NCBI RefSeq assembly: GCF_016695175.1
Contig: NZ_CP068023.1
Location: 1,937,501-2,001,500 of the forward strand
DNA from: Pseudoalteromonas sp. GCY
Lineage (GTDB): Bacteria > Pseudomonadota > Gammaproteobacteria > Enterobacterales > Alteromonadaceae
Length of the DNA stretch: 64,000 nucleotides
Direction: 5' to 3'
Shown: positions 1-8,511 of the stretch, piece by piece
Layout of the letters: the number at the start of each line of letters is the position of its first letter
How positions within the stretch are numbered: position 1 is the first letter of the stretch
The notes under the pieces: generated by a model
Told to the model about the DNA's origin: nothing
What the model saw: only the letters and a program-made list of their open reading frames with translations
The model's database searches: none
Position numbers and translations under genes: made by a program

Positions 1-1221
1 ACTAACCTGCCAAGGCTAAGACTCGAGGGCGAGCGTGGCCGGACGGTAAACCAATTAAACGCATTTGCCGCAGCGCTGAGAGATAACCTAGCAGAGCTCA
101 GTCTAGATAAAGAAGAGCAAGCCGACCCAAATCGCACGCCGCTGCCTAAGCCAAAAACACTGCTTAAGCATATTCCTATTGGCGTTGTTGCGGTGTTTGG
201 CGCGTCAAACTTCCCGTATGCCTTCTCTACGCTTGGGGGTGATACCGCAGCTGCGTTAGCCGCTGGCTGCCCTGTGGTATATAAAGGTCACCCAGCACAT
301 CCGGCAACGTGTGAGCTAATGACTAAGGCCATCGCCACAGCAATAAGCAAGTGCGATATGCCAAGCGGGGTGTTTTCAATGCTGCAAGCGAAAGCATACG
401 ATGTCGCGCATTGGCTGGTTAAAGCCGAGCCTATCAAAGCGGTTGGATTTACAGGCTCCTTTGGCGTTGCAAAAGCATTGCAAGACACCATCGCGAAGCG
501 CCATGAACCTATCCCGCTTTACGGTGAGCTTGGCAGCGTAAACCCGCAAATTGTCTTACCTGAAAAAATACAGTCGCAAGGCGCAGAGCTTGGTGCACAA
601 TTTGTCCAGTCTTTACTTATGGGTAATGGTCAATTTTGTACTAGCCCCGGTATTTGGTTGGTGCCAAGTAGTAGTTCGCAAGCATTTATCGAGACGGCTA
701 AGCAAAATATTAGCGCAGCGCCTTCAGATACCTTATTGACCCCAGGCATTTTAAAAGCTTACCAAAACAGCATCGCGGCGCTAAAAGTACACCCTCAGGT
801 AACCTTATTAAGTTCTGGTGATCAAGCACAGCCGTTTCATGCAAACGCCCATTTGTTCCTAACGGATAGCAAAAGTTTTGCAACCGATGCAAGGCTTAAA
901 GAAGAAGTCTTTGGGCCAAGTGCTTTAGTGGTGAGCTATGACAACTTAGCGCAGCTTAAAGACTTAATCGCAGATTTAGATGGACAGCTCACCGCCAGCA
1001 TTCATGGCACTGATTCTGACCTACATCAAGCCGAAGACATCATAGAGGCGTTACAATACCGCGTAGGTCGATTGATTTACGGGCAAATGCCAACGGGCGT
1101 TGAAGTGTGCGCCACTATGAACCATGGTGGGCCGTTTCCATCATCAACCGATGTACGTTCAACATCGGTAGGGTTAGAAGCGCTCAAACGATTCGTAAGA
1201 CCAATTTGTATACAAAGTTAA
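1..1221 (+). CDS. Alpha-ketoglutaric semialdehyde dehydrogenase-like aldehyde dehydrogenase (5' end outside window)
   Basis: Frame 1 is open from the first base, so the gene begins upstream and 406 residues are visible. The apparent GTG at 193 lies inside the coding region. The protein belongs to the NAD(P)-dependent aldehyde dehydrogenase superfamily. The catalytic cysteine is in GQFCTSPG (codon at 637-639), a form typical of the 2,5-dioxovalerate dehydrogenase subgroup. EEVFGPSALVV near the C-terminus is the conserved cofactor-side motif. By family, it would oxidise alpha-ketoglutarate semialdehyde to alpha-ketoglutarate in the cytoplasm, the last step of hydroxyproline or sugar-acid catabolism. 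The GntR gene just downstream fits a catabolic cluster, but the other enzymes are outside the window, so the substrate is inferred. Confidence 0.85.
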   Translation, partial: TNLPRLRLEGERGRTVNQLNAFAAALRDNLAELSLDKEEQADPNRTPLPKPKTLLKHIPIGVVAVFGASNFPYAFSTLGGDTAAALAAGCPVVYKGHPAHPATCELMTKAIATAISKCDMPSGVFSMLQAKAYDVAHWLVKAEPIKAVGFTGSFGVAKALQDTIAKRHEPIPLYGELGSVNPQIVLPEKIQSQGAELGAQFVQSLLMGNGQFCTSPGIWLVPSSSSQAFIETAKQNISAAPSDTLLTPGILKAYQNSIAALKVHPQVTLLSSGDQAQPFHANAHLFLTDSKSFATDARLKEEVFGPSALVVSYDNLAQLKDLIADLDGQLTASIHGTDSDLHQAEDIIEALQYRVGRLIYGQMPTGVEVCATMNHGGPFPSSTDVRSTSVGLEALKRFVRPICIQS

Positions 1222-1230
1222 GCAAACCAA

Positions 1231-1257
1231 GCCCATAGCATTGCTATGGGCTTTTTT
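1231..1257 (+). terminator. Intrinsic terminator of the aldehyde dehydrogenase gene
   Basis: gcccatagca (1231-1240) and tgctatgggc (1242-1251) are perfect inverted repeats, realistically an 8-bp stem with a 5-base loop. Six T follow. It lies 9 bases after the stop codon. Confidence 0.85.
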
Positions 1258-1301
1258 ATTCAGACATAATTCGCACATCAAACTTATATACTCGACAAAC
1301 A

Positions 1302-1330
1302 TGCAATTTGAACTCAGATACGTTTATAAT
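1302..1330 (+). promoter_or_regulatory. Possible sigma-70 promoter of the GntR gene
   Basis: A perfect TATAAT is at 1325-1330, 30 bases before the ATG. The hexamer 17 bases upstream, TGCAAT, is a poor -35. The -10 is convincing; the assignment as a whole is tentative. Confidence 0.35.
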
Positions 1331-1360
1331 GAGTTCATAAAACAATAATTACTAAATACT

Positions 1361-2026
1361 ATGGCGATTGTACATAAAACTCGAACTCAATTAGTTGCTG
1401 AAGCAATTCGTGAAAAAATCCTCACTGGTGAAATCAAAGCGGGCGAGCCGCTGAGGCAAGCTGCGCTGGCAGATGAGTTAAATGTAAGCCGTATTCCCGT
1501 TAGAGAAGCACTCCTGCAACTAGAAGCCGAAGGCTTAGTTAACTTTGAAGCGCACAAAGGTGCGACGGTCACGCGCTTAAGTGCCGAACAAATCGATGAA
1601 ATATTTGATCTACGCGCATTGTTAGAAGCTGAGCTGTTACGCCACTCAATCGACAAGTTAACCGCACGCGACCTGCTCGAAGCTGAAGCCATCTTAGCCG
1701 AGCTTGAAGAAGCCACTGCCGCTGGTGATACACAGCTGGCAACGGGCAAACTCAACGCCGAATTTCACAGCAAACTCTACAGCAAAGCACAGCGCCCACA
1801 AACTCGCGAGCTGGTGGATGTGTACAGTAAAAACTCCGAGCGCTACGTGCGCATGCACATCCTACTCGCTGGCGGCATAAAAACCGCACCAGAGGAACAC
1901 CGCCAGCTATTAGAACTGTGCCGCGATAAAAATACCAAAGGGGCGTGTGACTTTTTGAAAAAGCATATCACCGGCGCTAAAGATGATATTAAGACGTTGC
2001 TGCTAAAGCTTGAAAGCGAGCAATAA
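1361..2026 (+). CDS. GntR family transcriptional regulator (FCD subgroup)
   Basis: This is a 221-residue cytoplasmic DNA-binding protein. Residues about 8-70 form the GntR winged helix, with LADELNVSRIPVREALLQLE as its recognition part. Residues about 80-210 are an all-helical FCD ligand-binding domain containing IFDLRALLEAELLR, a typical FCD opening. Length is normal for the FadR/FCD group. FCD regulators usually bind small organic acids and repress neighbouring catabolic genes. It probably controls the operon ending at 1221, from which it is separated by a terminator. No strong Shine-Dalgarno is seen before the ATG. The effector cannot be told from sequence. Confidence 0.85.
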   Translation: MAIVHKTRTQLVAEAIREKILTGEIKAGEPLRQAALADELNVSRIPVREALLQLEAEGLVNFEAHKGATVTRLSAEQIDEIFDLRALLEAELLRHSIDKLTARDLLEAEAILAELEEATAAGDTQLATGKLNAEFHSKLYSKAQRPQTRELVDVYSKNSERYVRMHILLAGGIKTAPEEHRQLLELCRDKNTKGACDFLKKHITGAKDDIKTLLLKLESEQ

Positions 2027-2300
2027 GTAAATTTGGTTGTATAGGTCTTAGTGGATTTCTGAACCATAGTCATATTTATTCCCATGGCTATTGTTCAGGA
2101 CGCTGTGATTACATTTATATCAAATTAGAAGGACAAGTGCTCATTAACACCCGTACTAGAGGCTGATCCTCACGCAGGCATAATCATATCTAACGCCCCC
2201 AACTTTGATCCACATCACCCTCGCAAGACTAAAGTCTCATCAAAACTTGGCGGTTTTTTATCTATCTTTACTAAGTTCCAGCGAAACTGAGTAACTTATT

Positions 2301-4193
2301 ATGACAACAACCTATCAACAGGCATACCATACATTTACCCAAGATCCAGAGGTATTTTGGCTCAAAGAAGCGACACGGCTTGATTGGCATACGCCACCAA
2401 AAATCGGACATAACCAAGATCAAGAGGGGTTGAGTCATTGGTTTAGTGATGGCTTGATGAATACCAGTTATCTGGCACTCGACCATCATGTACACCAAGG
2501 CCGAGGCGAGCAAACTGCGTTAATTTATGACTCGCCGGTGACGAATACCAAATGCAAAGTTAGCTATCGTGAATTGCTTTCGCAAGTGAGCTATTTTGCG
2601 GCAGGCTTAAATCAGCTTGGTGTAAGCGTAGGGGATAGGGTCGTAATTTATATGCCCATGGTGCCTGAGGCGGTCGTTGCTATGCTTGCTTGTGCGCGCG
2701 TGGGTGCTATTCATTCAGTGGTGTTTGGCGGCTTTGCACCTCATGAGCTTGCGGTGAGAATCGATGATGCTAAACCAAAACTGGTGATCAGTGCTTCTTG
2801 CGGAATTGAAATAGGCCGCACCATTGAATACAAACCTATGCTGGATGAAGCTTTGTCGTTGGCAAAGCATCAAGTAGAGCATTGTATTGTGTTACAGCGT
2901 GAGGCATACCAAGCGCAGATGTTATCGCCAAGAGACTTAGATTGGGTGGTGGTGGCAAATACGCCAGAATCCTTTGATGCCGTGCCGTTATCAAGCACAC
3001 ATCCGCTTTATATTTTGTATACCTCTGGCACCACAGGCACACCCAAAGGAGTAGTGCGAGAGCAAGGCGGTCATGCTGTGGCATTAAACTACAGTATGAA
3101 AACCGTTTACGGCATGGAGCCCGGCGAAGTGTTTTGGGCGGCATCCGACATTGGCTGGGTTGTGGGGCATTCTTATATTGTTTATGGCCCACTGATTTAT
3201 GGTTGCACCAGCGTATTATACGAAGGTAAACCGATAAAAACCCCAGATGCAGGGGCGTTTTGGCGAGTGGTTGAAGAATATCAAGTGGCAGCACTTTTTA
3301 GTGCGCCTACGGCATTTCGTGCCATAAAAAAAGAAGATCCGAGCGCAGCCCTCTTGGCTAACTACAACACCAGCAGTCTAAAAGCACTATTTTTAGCTGG
3401 TGAACGACTCGACCCTGCTACCTACGACTGGCTACAGTCCACCACAAAGCTGCCGGTAATCGACCACTGGTGGCAAACGGAAACGGGTTGGGCAATTGCG
3501 TGTAACCCAGTTGGGATTGAATTGATGCCTACAAAGGCGGGCAGTGCCACAGTTCCTACACCGGGCTATCAAGTCGAGATCCTTGATGTGGACGGCAGTC
3601 CATGTGAAGCCAATCAACAAGGTGTTGTTGCGGTTAAATTGCCACTTCCCCCTGGTTGTTTAACCACCATTTGGAATAATACAGCACGCTTTAAAGGCAG
3701 TTACTTATCACAGTACCCCGGTTATTATCTTTCTGGCGACGGTGGCTATTTTGATGAAGACGGCTACCTGTTTATTATGGGCCGTACCGATGACGTAATA
3801 AACGTAGCCGGGCATAGATTGTCAACCGGTGAAATGGAAGAGATCGTTGCAGGCCACAATGCAATTGCAGAATGCGCCGTATTTGCCGGTAAAGATGAGT
3901 TAAAAGGGCAAGTGCCTATTGCCATGGTGGTACTGAAAGATGGCGTAAACACCACTGAAACGGCCATTGCCGAGGAAATAAGAAGCCTGATCCGCGAAAA
4001 AATCGGCGCGATTGCCTGCCTTAAAACCATTAAAGTGGTTGAGCGTTTACCCAAAACCCGTTCGGGTAAAATTCTCAGAAAGAACCTACGCCAGCTGGTG
4101 GACGGAGAAGACATTATCGTGCCATCTACCATTGACGACCCCGCCATTATTGAAGAGTTAAAGCAATTGTGGGATGTGAGCCAGCACCAATAG
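2301..4193 (+). CDS. prpE: Propionyl-CoA synthetase (propionate--CoA ligase)
   Basis: This 630-residue AMP-forming acyl-CoA synthetase makes propionyl-CoA from propionate, ATP and CoA, the entry to the methylcitrate cycle. The P-loop region reads YTSGTTGTPKGVVREQGG; the REQGGHA extension is characteristic of PrpE rather than acetyl-CoA synthetase. The adenylate motif YLSGDGGYFDEDGY and the C-terminal KTRSGKILRK, carrying the catalytic and acetylatable lysine, are present. Length matches the family. It stands alone here: no prpB, prpC or regulator is adjacent. The ATG has no obvious Shine-Dalgarno, but the N-terminus aligns with the family start. AcsA is the alternative, less likely because of the signature above. 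Confidence 0.9.
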   Translation: MTTTYQQAYHTFTQDPEVFWLKEATRLDWHTPPKIGHNQDQEGLSHWFSDGLMNTSYLALDHHVHQGRGEQTALIYDSPVTNTKCKVSYRELLSQVSYFAAGLNQLGVSVGDRVVIYMPMVPEAVVAMLACARVGAIHSVVFGGFAPHELAVRIDDAKPKLVISASCGIEIGRTIEYKPMLDEALSLAKHQVEHCIVLQREAYQAQMLSPRDLDWVVVANTPESFDAVPLSSTHPLYILYTSGTTGTPKGVVREQGGHAVALNYSMKTVYGMEPGEVFWAASDIGWVVGHSYIVYGPLIYGCTSVLYEGKPIKTPDAGAFWRVVEEYQVAALFSAPTAFRAIKKEDPSAALLANYNTSSLKALFLAGERLDPATYDWLQSTTKLPVIDHWWQTETGWAIACNPVGIELMPTKAGSATVPTPGYQVEILDVDGSPCEANQQGVVAVKLPLPPGCLTTIWNNTARFKGSYLSQYPGYYLSGDGGYFDEDGYLFIMGRTDDVINVAGHRLSTGEMEEIVAGHNAIAECAVFAGKDELKGQVPIAMVVLKDGVNTTETAIAEEIRSLIREKIGAIACLKTIKVVERLPKTRSGKILRKNLRQLVDGEDIIVPSTIDDPAIIEELKQLWDVSQHQ

Positions 4194-4276
4194 TTTAGTG
4201 TCGGCGCGGAATTACTCCGTGCTAAAAGCTCAACATTGGGTGGGGCTGGTTTATCCTCCGAAAAAGCTCATCACAA

Positions 4277-4955
4277 GTAGGAGCGGGTTCATCCCGCGAT
4301 CTTTTGAGTGTTGTTCTTTCTAAAATCCGATGTCGCGATAAATCACGACCTACCTGTTTTAGTCACGATCTACCTGTGTTGCTGAGCTATGAGGGTAAAC
4401 CTTGTGCTAAACGCGCAGCAGTATTAGGTGGGAGCGGGTTCACCCCGCGATCTTTTGGAGTGCTGCTCCTTCTAAAATCTGATGTCGCTAAATCACGACC
4501 TACCAGTTTTAGTCACGATCTACCTGTGTTGCTGAGCTATTAGGGTAAACCTTGTGCTAAAAGCTCATCAACATTAGGTAGGAGCGGGTTCATCCCGCGA
4601 TCTTTTGAGTGTTGTTCTTTCTATAGTCTGATGTCGTGATAAATCACGGCCTATCAGTTTTAGTCACAATCTACCTGTGTTGCTGAGCTATGAGGGTAAA
4701 CCTTGTGCGAAAGCTCATCAACATTAGGTAGGAGCGGGTTCATCCCGCGATCTTTTGAGTGTTGTTTTTTCTATAGTCTGATGTCGTGATAAATCACGAC
4801 CTACCTGTTTTAGTCACGATCTACCTGTGTTGCTGAGCTATCAGGGTAAACCTTGTGCAAAAGCTCATCAACATTAGGTAGGTGCGGGTTCACCCCGCGA
4901 TCTTTTGAGTGTTGTTCTTTCTAAAATCTGATGTCGTGATAAATCACGACCTACC
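4277..4955 (+). repeat. Tandem REP/BIME array, five units of about 150 bp
   Basis: A unit of about 150 bp repeats with GTAGGAGCGGG-type starts near 4277, 4427, 4577, 4727 and 4877. The last four are spaced exactly 150 bp. Each unit carries a GTAGG-headed element with hairpin GCGGG-TTCAT-CCCGC, an opposing hairpin GTCGTGA-taaa-TCACGAC followed by CCTAC (a GTAGG-headed REP on the other strand), and a shorter GTAGATCGTGACT half site, also inverted. Two GTAGG-headed elements facing each other are the layout of bacterial interspersed mosaic elements. The head and hairpin resemble Pseudomonas-type REPs mobilised by RAYT transposases; no RAYT gene is in the window. Open frames inside the array are not genes. 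4194-4276 holds only a weak hairpin after prpE. Confidence 0.85.
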
Positions 4956-4978
4956 AGTTCTAGTTATGTTCTGCTATT

Positions 4979-5001
4979 GTCCGCAAACTGTCCGGTGTCC
5001 G
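4979..5001 (+). promoter_or_regulatory. Putative enhancer (UAS) for the NtrC-type regulator
   Basis: Three TGTCCG hexamers lie at 4979, 4989 and 4996. They end about 65 bp upstream of the -24 element of the sigma-54 promoter, a normal activator distance. The same hexamer occurs as a perfect inverted pair at 5102-5121. Binding by the response regulator encoded at 9793-11112 is an inference. Confidence 0.5.
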
Positions 5002-5065
5002 TCCAATCCCCTTGAATAAAGCCGTTAAATCTCATAAATACCATATAAAACAACGATATAAATTT

Positions 5066-5080
5066 TGGCACGCTACTTGT
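5066..5080 (+). promoter_or_regulatory. Sigma-54 (RpoN) promoter of the export/two-component operon
   Basis: TGGCAC (5066-5071), five bases, then TTGT (5077-5080) match the -24/-12 consensus TGGCAC-N5-TTGC. GG and the downstream GT are ten bases apart, as required. Transcription would start near 5092, about 40 bases before the first gene. The operon itself encodes a sigma-54 activator. Confidence 0.8.
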
Positions 5081-5101
5081 AATTAGTTACACATGATAAT
5101 C

Positions 5102-5121
5102 GCGGACACCCACTTGTCCGC
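5102..5121 (+). promoter_or_regulatory. Perfect inverted repeat between promoter and ribosome-binding site
   Basis: GCGGACA and TGTCCGC are separated by cccact and lie about 10 bases after the expected start of transcription. The strong Shine-Dalgarno AAGGAGGT (5122-5129) follows immediately. It could be a downstream operator for the response regulator or an RNA hairpin that modulates translation. Confidence 0.5.
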
Positions 5122-5132
5122 AAGGAGGTAGC

Positions 5133-6401
5133 ATGATTAAAGATACAAGTGCGCAAGACAAACAAATCGCAAAAAAGCGAACCATAAAAAAGCCTGTGAT
5201 TGCGTTATTGGCCGTTGGCATCACCTTAGGTGGATTAACCAGTGCTTGGCCAAGCATTAACATGATTTTATCTGCAGAGCAGACGGTATCGCGGGAGCAA
5301 GTACGTCTCGCCACGGTAGTGAGAGGTGATATCAGCGAAGATATTCGTGTTGAAGGGCGCACGCTCGCAGCGAATAATCCAGATTTATACGCTATTGCAT
5401 CAGGCACGGTAACACTCAATGTTAAACCCGGTGATGCCATAGAGGCGGGGCAAGCGCTGCTTAGTATCGAGAGTCCTGAGCTTACCAACCGTTTACTACA
5501 AGAAGAGGCCACGTTCGAACGTTTACAAACGGAAGTTGAGCGCCAACGGATCTCGATTAAACAACAGCTACTCGATACCAAACAACGCATGGAAATGGCG
5601 AAAGTAGACTTAGAAGCGGCAGAGCGGGAAATGGCGCGCTCAAAACAGAGTATCGAAAAACAAATTATCTCAAAACTAGAGCTTGAGCAGTCAATGGTTG
5701 AACTTAAGCGCGCGCAGCTACAAGAGCGGCACGCCATTGAGTCGCTAAAGCTTGAGCAAGAGCGACTTGCATTTGAGCTAAAAAGTAGCGAGTTGAGCCT
5801 AACCAGACAACAGCATATTTTAGAAGAAGTGCAGCGTCAGGTAGCCGCACTTAACATTATTTCTCCGTTGTCGGGTATTGTTGGTACGGTGCATGTCCAG
5901 CAAAAGCAGTTTGTACAGCGAGATGCGGCGCTAATATCCTTGGTTGACCTTTCAGAGCTCGAAGTTGAAGCGCAGATCCCAGAAATCTATGCTGAAAACC
6001 TAGGAGTCGGCATGGCCGCGGAAGTATTTATTAATCAATACCAATATCACGCGAAGCTGGTCGCTATTTCTCCTGAAATTGAAGCCGGCCGCGTCAGTGC
6101 ACGGGTACGCTTTGACGAGCAGCCAAGTGGTCTTCGCCAAAACCAAAAGGTATCTACAAGAATTATCCTGTCGCAAAAGCAAGACGTGCTCAAAGTAAGG
6201 CGTGGTGCATTTGTTGAAACCGGCGCTGGGCGTTTTACCTATGCGGTTGTCGGCGAGCAGGCTGATCAAACACCTATTCAGCTCGGTGTAAAAAGTATTT
6301 CTGAAGTTGAGATTATCGAGGGCCTGAGTGAAGGACAAGAAATCGTGATCTCAAGTTTAGATCCGTTCAATAACAAAGCGCGAGTGTTACTCGGGAAGTA
6401 G
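5133..6401 (+). CDS. Periplasmic adaptor (HlyD/MacA-type membrane fusion protein) of an ABC export system
   Basis: This 422-residue protein has an N-terminal cytoplasmic stretch and one membrane segment (about 25-45), so it is anchored in the inner membrane. A lipoyl/barrel-sandwich half follows (about 65-105, with VKPGDAIEAGQALLSIESPE), then a long Glu/Gln/Lys-rich coiled-coil hairpin (about 110-230). The second barrel half (SPLSGIVGTVHVQQKQFV) and beta-barrel/membrane-proximal domains finish it. Such adaptors bridge an inner-membrane transporter to a TolC-type channel, which is not encoded here. An ideal Shine-Dalgarno, AAGGAGGT, sits 3 bases before the ATG. It is the first gene of the sigma-54 operon; the ATPase and two permeases follow. 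Confidence 0.88.
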   Translation: MIKDTSAQDKQIAKKRTIKKPVIALLAVGITLGGLTSAWPSINMILSAEQTVSREQVRLATVVRGDISEDIRVEGRTLAANNPDLYAIASGTVTLNVKPGDAIEAGQALLSIESPELTNRLLQEEATFERLQTEVERQRISIKQQLLDTKQRMEMAKVDLEAAEREMARSKQSIEKQIISKLELEQSMVELKRAQLQERHAIESLKLEQERLAFELKSSELSLTRQQHILEEVQRQVAALNIISPLSGIVGTVHVQQKQFVQRDAALISLVDLSELEVEAQIPEIYAENLGVGMAAEVFINQYQYHAKLVAISPEIEAGRVSARVRFDEQPSGLRQNQKVSTRIILSQKQDVLKVRRGAFVETGAGRFTYAVVGEQADQTPIQLGVKSISEVEIIEGLSEGQEIVISSLDPFNNKARVLLGK

Positions 6402-6442
6402 CCCCATCTCGCGTACCGAATAAGAATGAGAAGGAATAGACA

Positions 6443-7138
6443 ATGTTAAAAATGAATGAAGTAAGCAAAATTTATCGCACAGATCTGATTGAGACCCATG
6501 CACTCAGTAATGTGAATTTAACCATTGAAGAAGGGGAGTTTATTGCGGTCACAGGCCCGTCAGGATCAGGCAAAACGACCTTTTTGAACATTGCGGGTTT
6601 ATTAGAGCGTTTTGAGCACGGTGACTATTTTCTAGATGGTGAAAACGTTGCCAATCTTAACGATAAAAAGTTGTCTCAGCTAAGAAACGAAAAAATTGGC
6701 TTTATCTTCCAAGGCTTTAATCTTATCAGCGACTTATCTTTATATGACAACGTTGAAGTCCCCCTTATTTTCAGAGGAATAAAAGCCAGCGAACGTAAAA
6801 AGCGCATTGAAGAAGCGCTTGAACTCGTTGGGCTTGCAAGCCGAATGAAACATCATCCTGCACAACTGAGTGGCGGGCAGCAGCAGCGTGTGGCTATTGC
6901 CAGAGCACTGGCGGGTAAACCTCGATTCCTACTAGCGGATGAGCCAACGGGTAACTTAGACAGCTTAATGGCAAGACAAGTGATGGATTTATTACAAGAA
7001 GTGAATCAGGCGGGCACCACATTGATTATGGTAACCCATGACAATGAGCTGGCACGACGAGCGGGTCGTAATATCCAAATTCTTGATGGTGAGCTAACCG
7101 ACATCACTAAATCTCAGCTAACCGAACTGGCAGTGTAG
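6443..7138 (+). CDS. ABC transporter ATP-binding subunit (LolD/MacB-type)
   Basis: This 231-residue ATPase carries all the standard motifs: Walker A GPSGSGKTT (about 37-45), Q-loop FQGFNLI, signature LSGGQQQR, Walker B FLLADEPTGNLDS and H-loop VTHD. NLTIEEGEFIAVTGPSG and the GNLDS ending are typical of the MacB/LolD/FtsE branch. It would energise the two permeases that follow, 9 bases downstream, on the cytoplasmic face. In this branch ATP hydrolysis usually drives periplasmic conformational work rather than passage through the membrane (mechanotransmission). A GAAGGA Shine-Dalgarno supports the start. Confidence 0.93.
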   Translation: MLKMNEVSKIYRTDLIETHALSNVNLTIEEGEFIAVTGPSGSGKTTFLNIAGLLERFEHGDYFLDGENVANLNDKKLSQLRNEKIGFIFQGFNLISDLSLYDNVEVPLIFRGIKASERKKRIEEALELVGLASRMKHHPAQLSGGQQQRVAIARALAGKPRFLLADEPTGNLDSLMARQVMDLLQEVNQAGTTLIMVTHDNELARRAGRNIQILDGELTDITKSQLTELAV

Positions 7139-7147
7139 GAGTAAGCG

Positions 7148-8509
7148 ATGAAAGAGCTAATACTATTAGCTTGGCAGGGATTAAAACAAAAACCCAAGCT
7201 AAGCGCACTGATGGTAATTAACCTTGCAGTTGGGATCACCTTGATGTTGACGATGTCAGCAATTGTTAAACAAAGCAGTAGCGAAGTGATTGGCTATAAG
7301 GGAGACAGCTTATACACGGCGGGCCTCAACTATTTTGATGCCGATGAAGATGTGGCCGATTTTAGACAATTCCCTCGCTGGACTTATCAAGATGCCCAAG
7401 CACTTAAGCAAGCGGATTTACCATACGAGTATCTATCATTTAACTACACCACTGAGTTTATCGTTGGGCTTGCAGATAACTCAGTTAGGCCGATAAGCGT
7501 AGAAGCTTCTGGTACAGATAGAGAGATATTTAGTGTACTAGACGCGCCGTTTATTCACGGTACTTTTTGGAACGAACAAAGCCAAAAAAGTGGCGAAGCG
7601 GTGGCTGTTATCAGTAAAAATGCCAACGACCATCTATTTGGGGGAGCGAATTCTATTGGACAGTTTATTCAGGTTCAAGGCGAACAAATACAAGTCGTGG
7701 GCGTGGTTGATTTAAGCAATTATAAACGTCGCTTCCAAGATTTGAGCTTTAGTAATAATTACAATCACGATGTTTTTATTCCGCTAAATTATGCTTATGC
7801 CCAAAACTTTCCAAGAACTGGGCAAGTTACCTGCAGAACCGATGATTTATACACAGCAACTAGCCCGCGTAGCGGCAGTATAGACATGCTGAAAAGTGCT
7901 GAATGTGGTTATTTGACGGTTTGGTTCCAGTACCAAGATGATATGGGGGCGGCACATCTAGCTGAGCTAAAAACTTGGTTGAATAACTATATTGCAAAGC
8001 AGCAAGCGGTTGGCCGTTTTCAACATAAAAATCTCACCGACTTTTATAGCATGGGCGAGCTCTATATTTTGATCCAGCGCTTTATGGCATGGGAAGCCAT
8101 TTACCTGACTTTTTCTTATTTACTATTTGGCATTTGTTTAGTGAATACGATTGGCATTCTGCTCGCCAAATTCCAAGCCAATCGCAAGCTTATTTCCCTT
8201 TACCGAGCCCTTGGCGCAAATCGTGGAGTAATAATGAAAATTCACTTTTTAGAGATCCTGATACTCACGGTTGCTTCCGTAATGCTCGGCTTTGTATTGG
8301 CATTCGCAGGGCTTGAATTGATGTTCCACCTACGTATGTATCAGGCGGATTACATGGCACTTGCTGAGCAAGTCCGTCAAATCTATCAGTTCGATGGTGA
8401 GCTGGCACTTTTGACGACGATAGGCATTTTCTTGGCGGTCGGCATATCTGGATTATATCCGGTGTATCGCAGTAGTCGCGTATCACCAGCTGCGGAATTA
8501 AGGGGGTAA
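7148..8509 (+). CDS. ABC transporter permease, FtsX/MacB fold (first of two)
   Basis: This 453-residue protein has the MacB/FtsX layout: one membrane helix at about 20-40, a large periplasmic domain (about 45-310), and three C-terminal helices (about 318-345, 370-395, 415-440). The C-terminus PVYRSSRVSPAAELRG is the hallmark ending of MacB-type permeases, normally xxASxxxPxEALR. LYRALGANRGVIMKIHFLE is the conserved cytoplasmic coupling stretch. It is followed after only 2 bases by a second permease, so the transporter is probably a heterodimer. The substrate is unknown; related systems export peptides, lipoproteins or antibiotics. Confidence 0.88.
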   Translation: MKELILLAWQGLKQKPKLSALMVINLAVGITLMLTMSAIVKQSSSEVIGYKGDSLYTAGLNYFDADEDVADFRQFPRWTYQDAQALKQADLPYEYLSFNYTTEFIVGLADNSVRPISVEASGTDREIFSVLDAPFIHGTFWNEQSQKSGEAVAVISKNANDHLFGGANSIGQFIQVQGEQIQVVGVVDLSNYKRRFQDLSFSNNYNHDVFIPLNYAYAQNFPRTGQVTCRTDDLYTATSPRSGSIDMLKSAECGYLTVWFQYQDDMGAAHLAELKTWLNNYIAKQQAVGRFQHKNLTDFYSMGELYILIQRFMAWEAIYLTFSYLLFGICLVNTIGILLAKFQANRKLISLYRALGANRGVIMKIHFLEILILTVASVMLGFVLAFAGLELMFHLRMYQADYMALAEQVRQIYQFDGELALLTTIGIFLAVGISGLYPVYRSSRVSPAAELRG

Positions 8510-8511
8510 GT

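Noticed and set aside
2836..3294. Minus-strand frame opposite prpE
   Set aside because: Antisense shadow of a strongly conserved gene, with no family resemblance.
4304..4543. Open frame of 79 codons inside the repeat array
   Set aside because: It is made of REP units, has no ribosome-binding site, and its translation repeats with the DNA unit.
4277..4955. Possible CRISPR array
   Set aside because: The repeat unit is 150 bp and similar throughout, with no unique spacers and no cas genes.
5087..5737. Long minus-strand frame opposite the adaptor gene
   Set aside because: Serine- and cysteine-rich translation is the antisense shadow of the coiled-coil coding region; no ribosome site.
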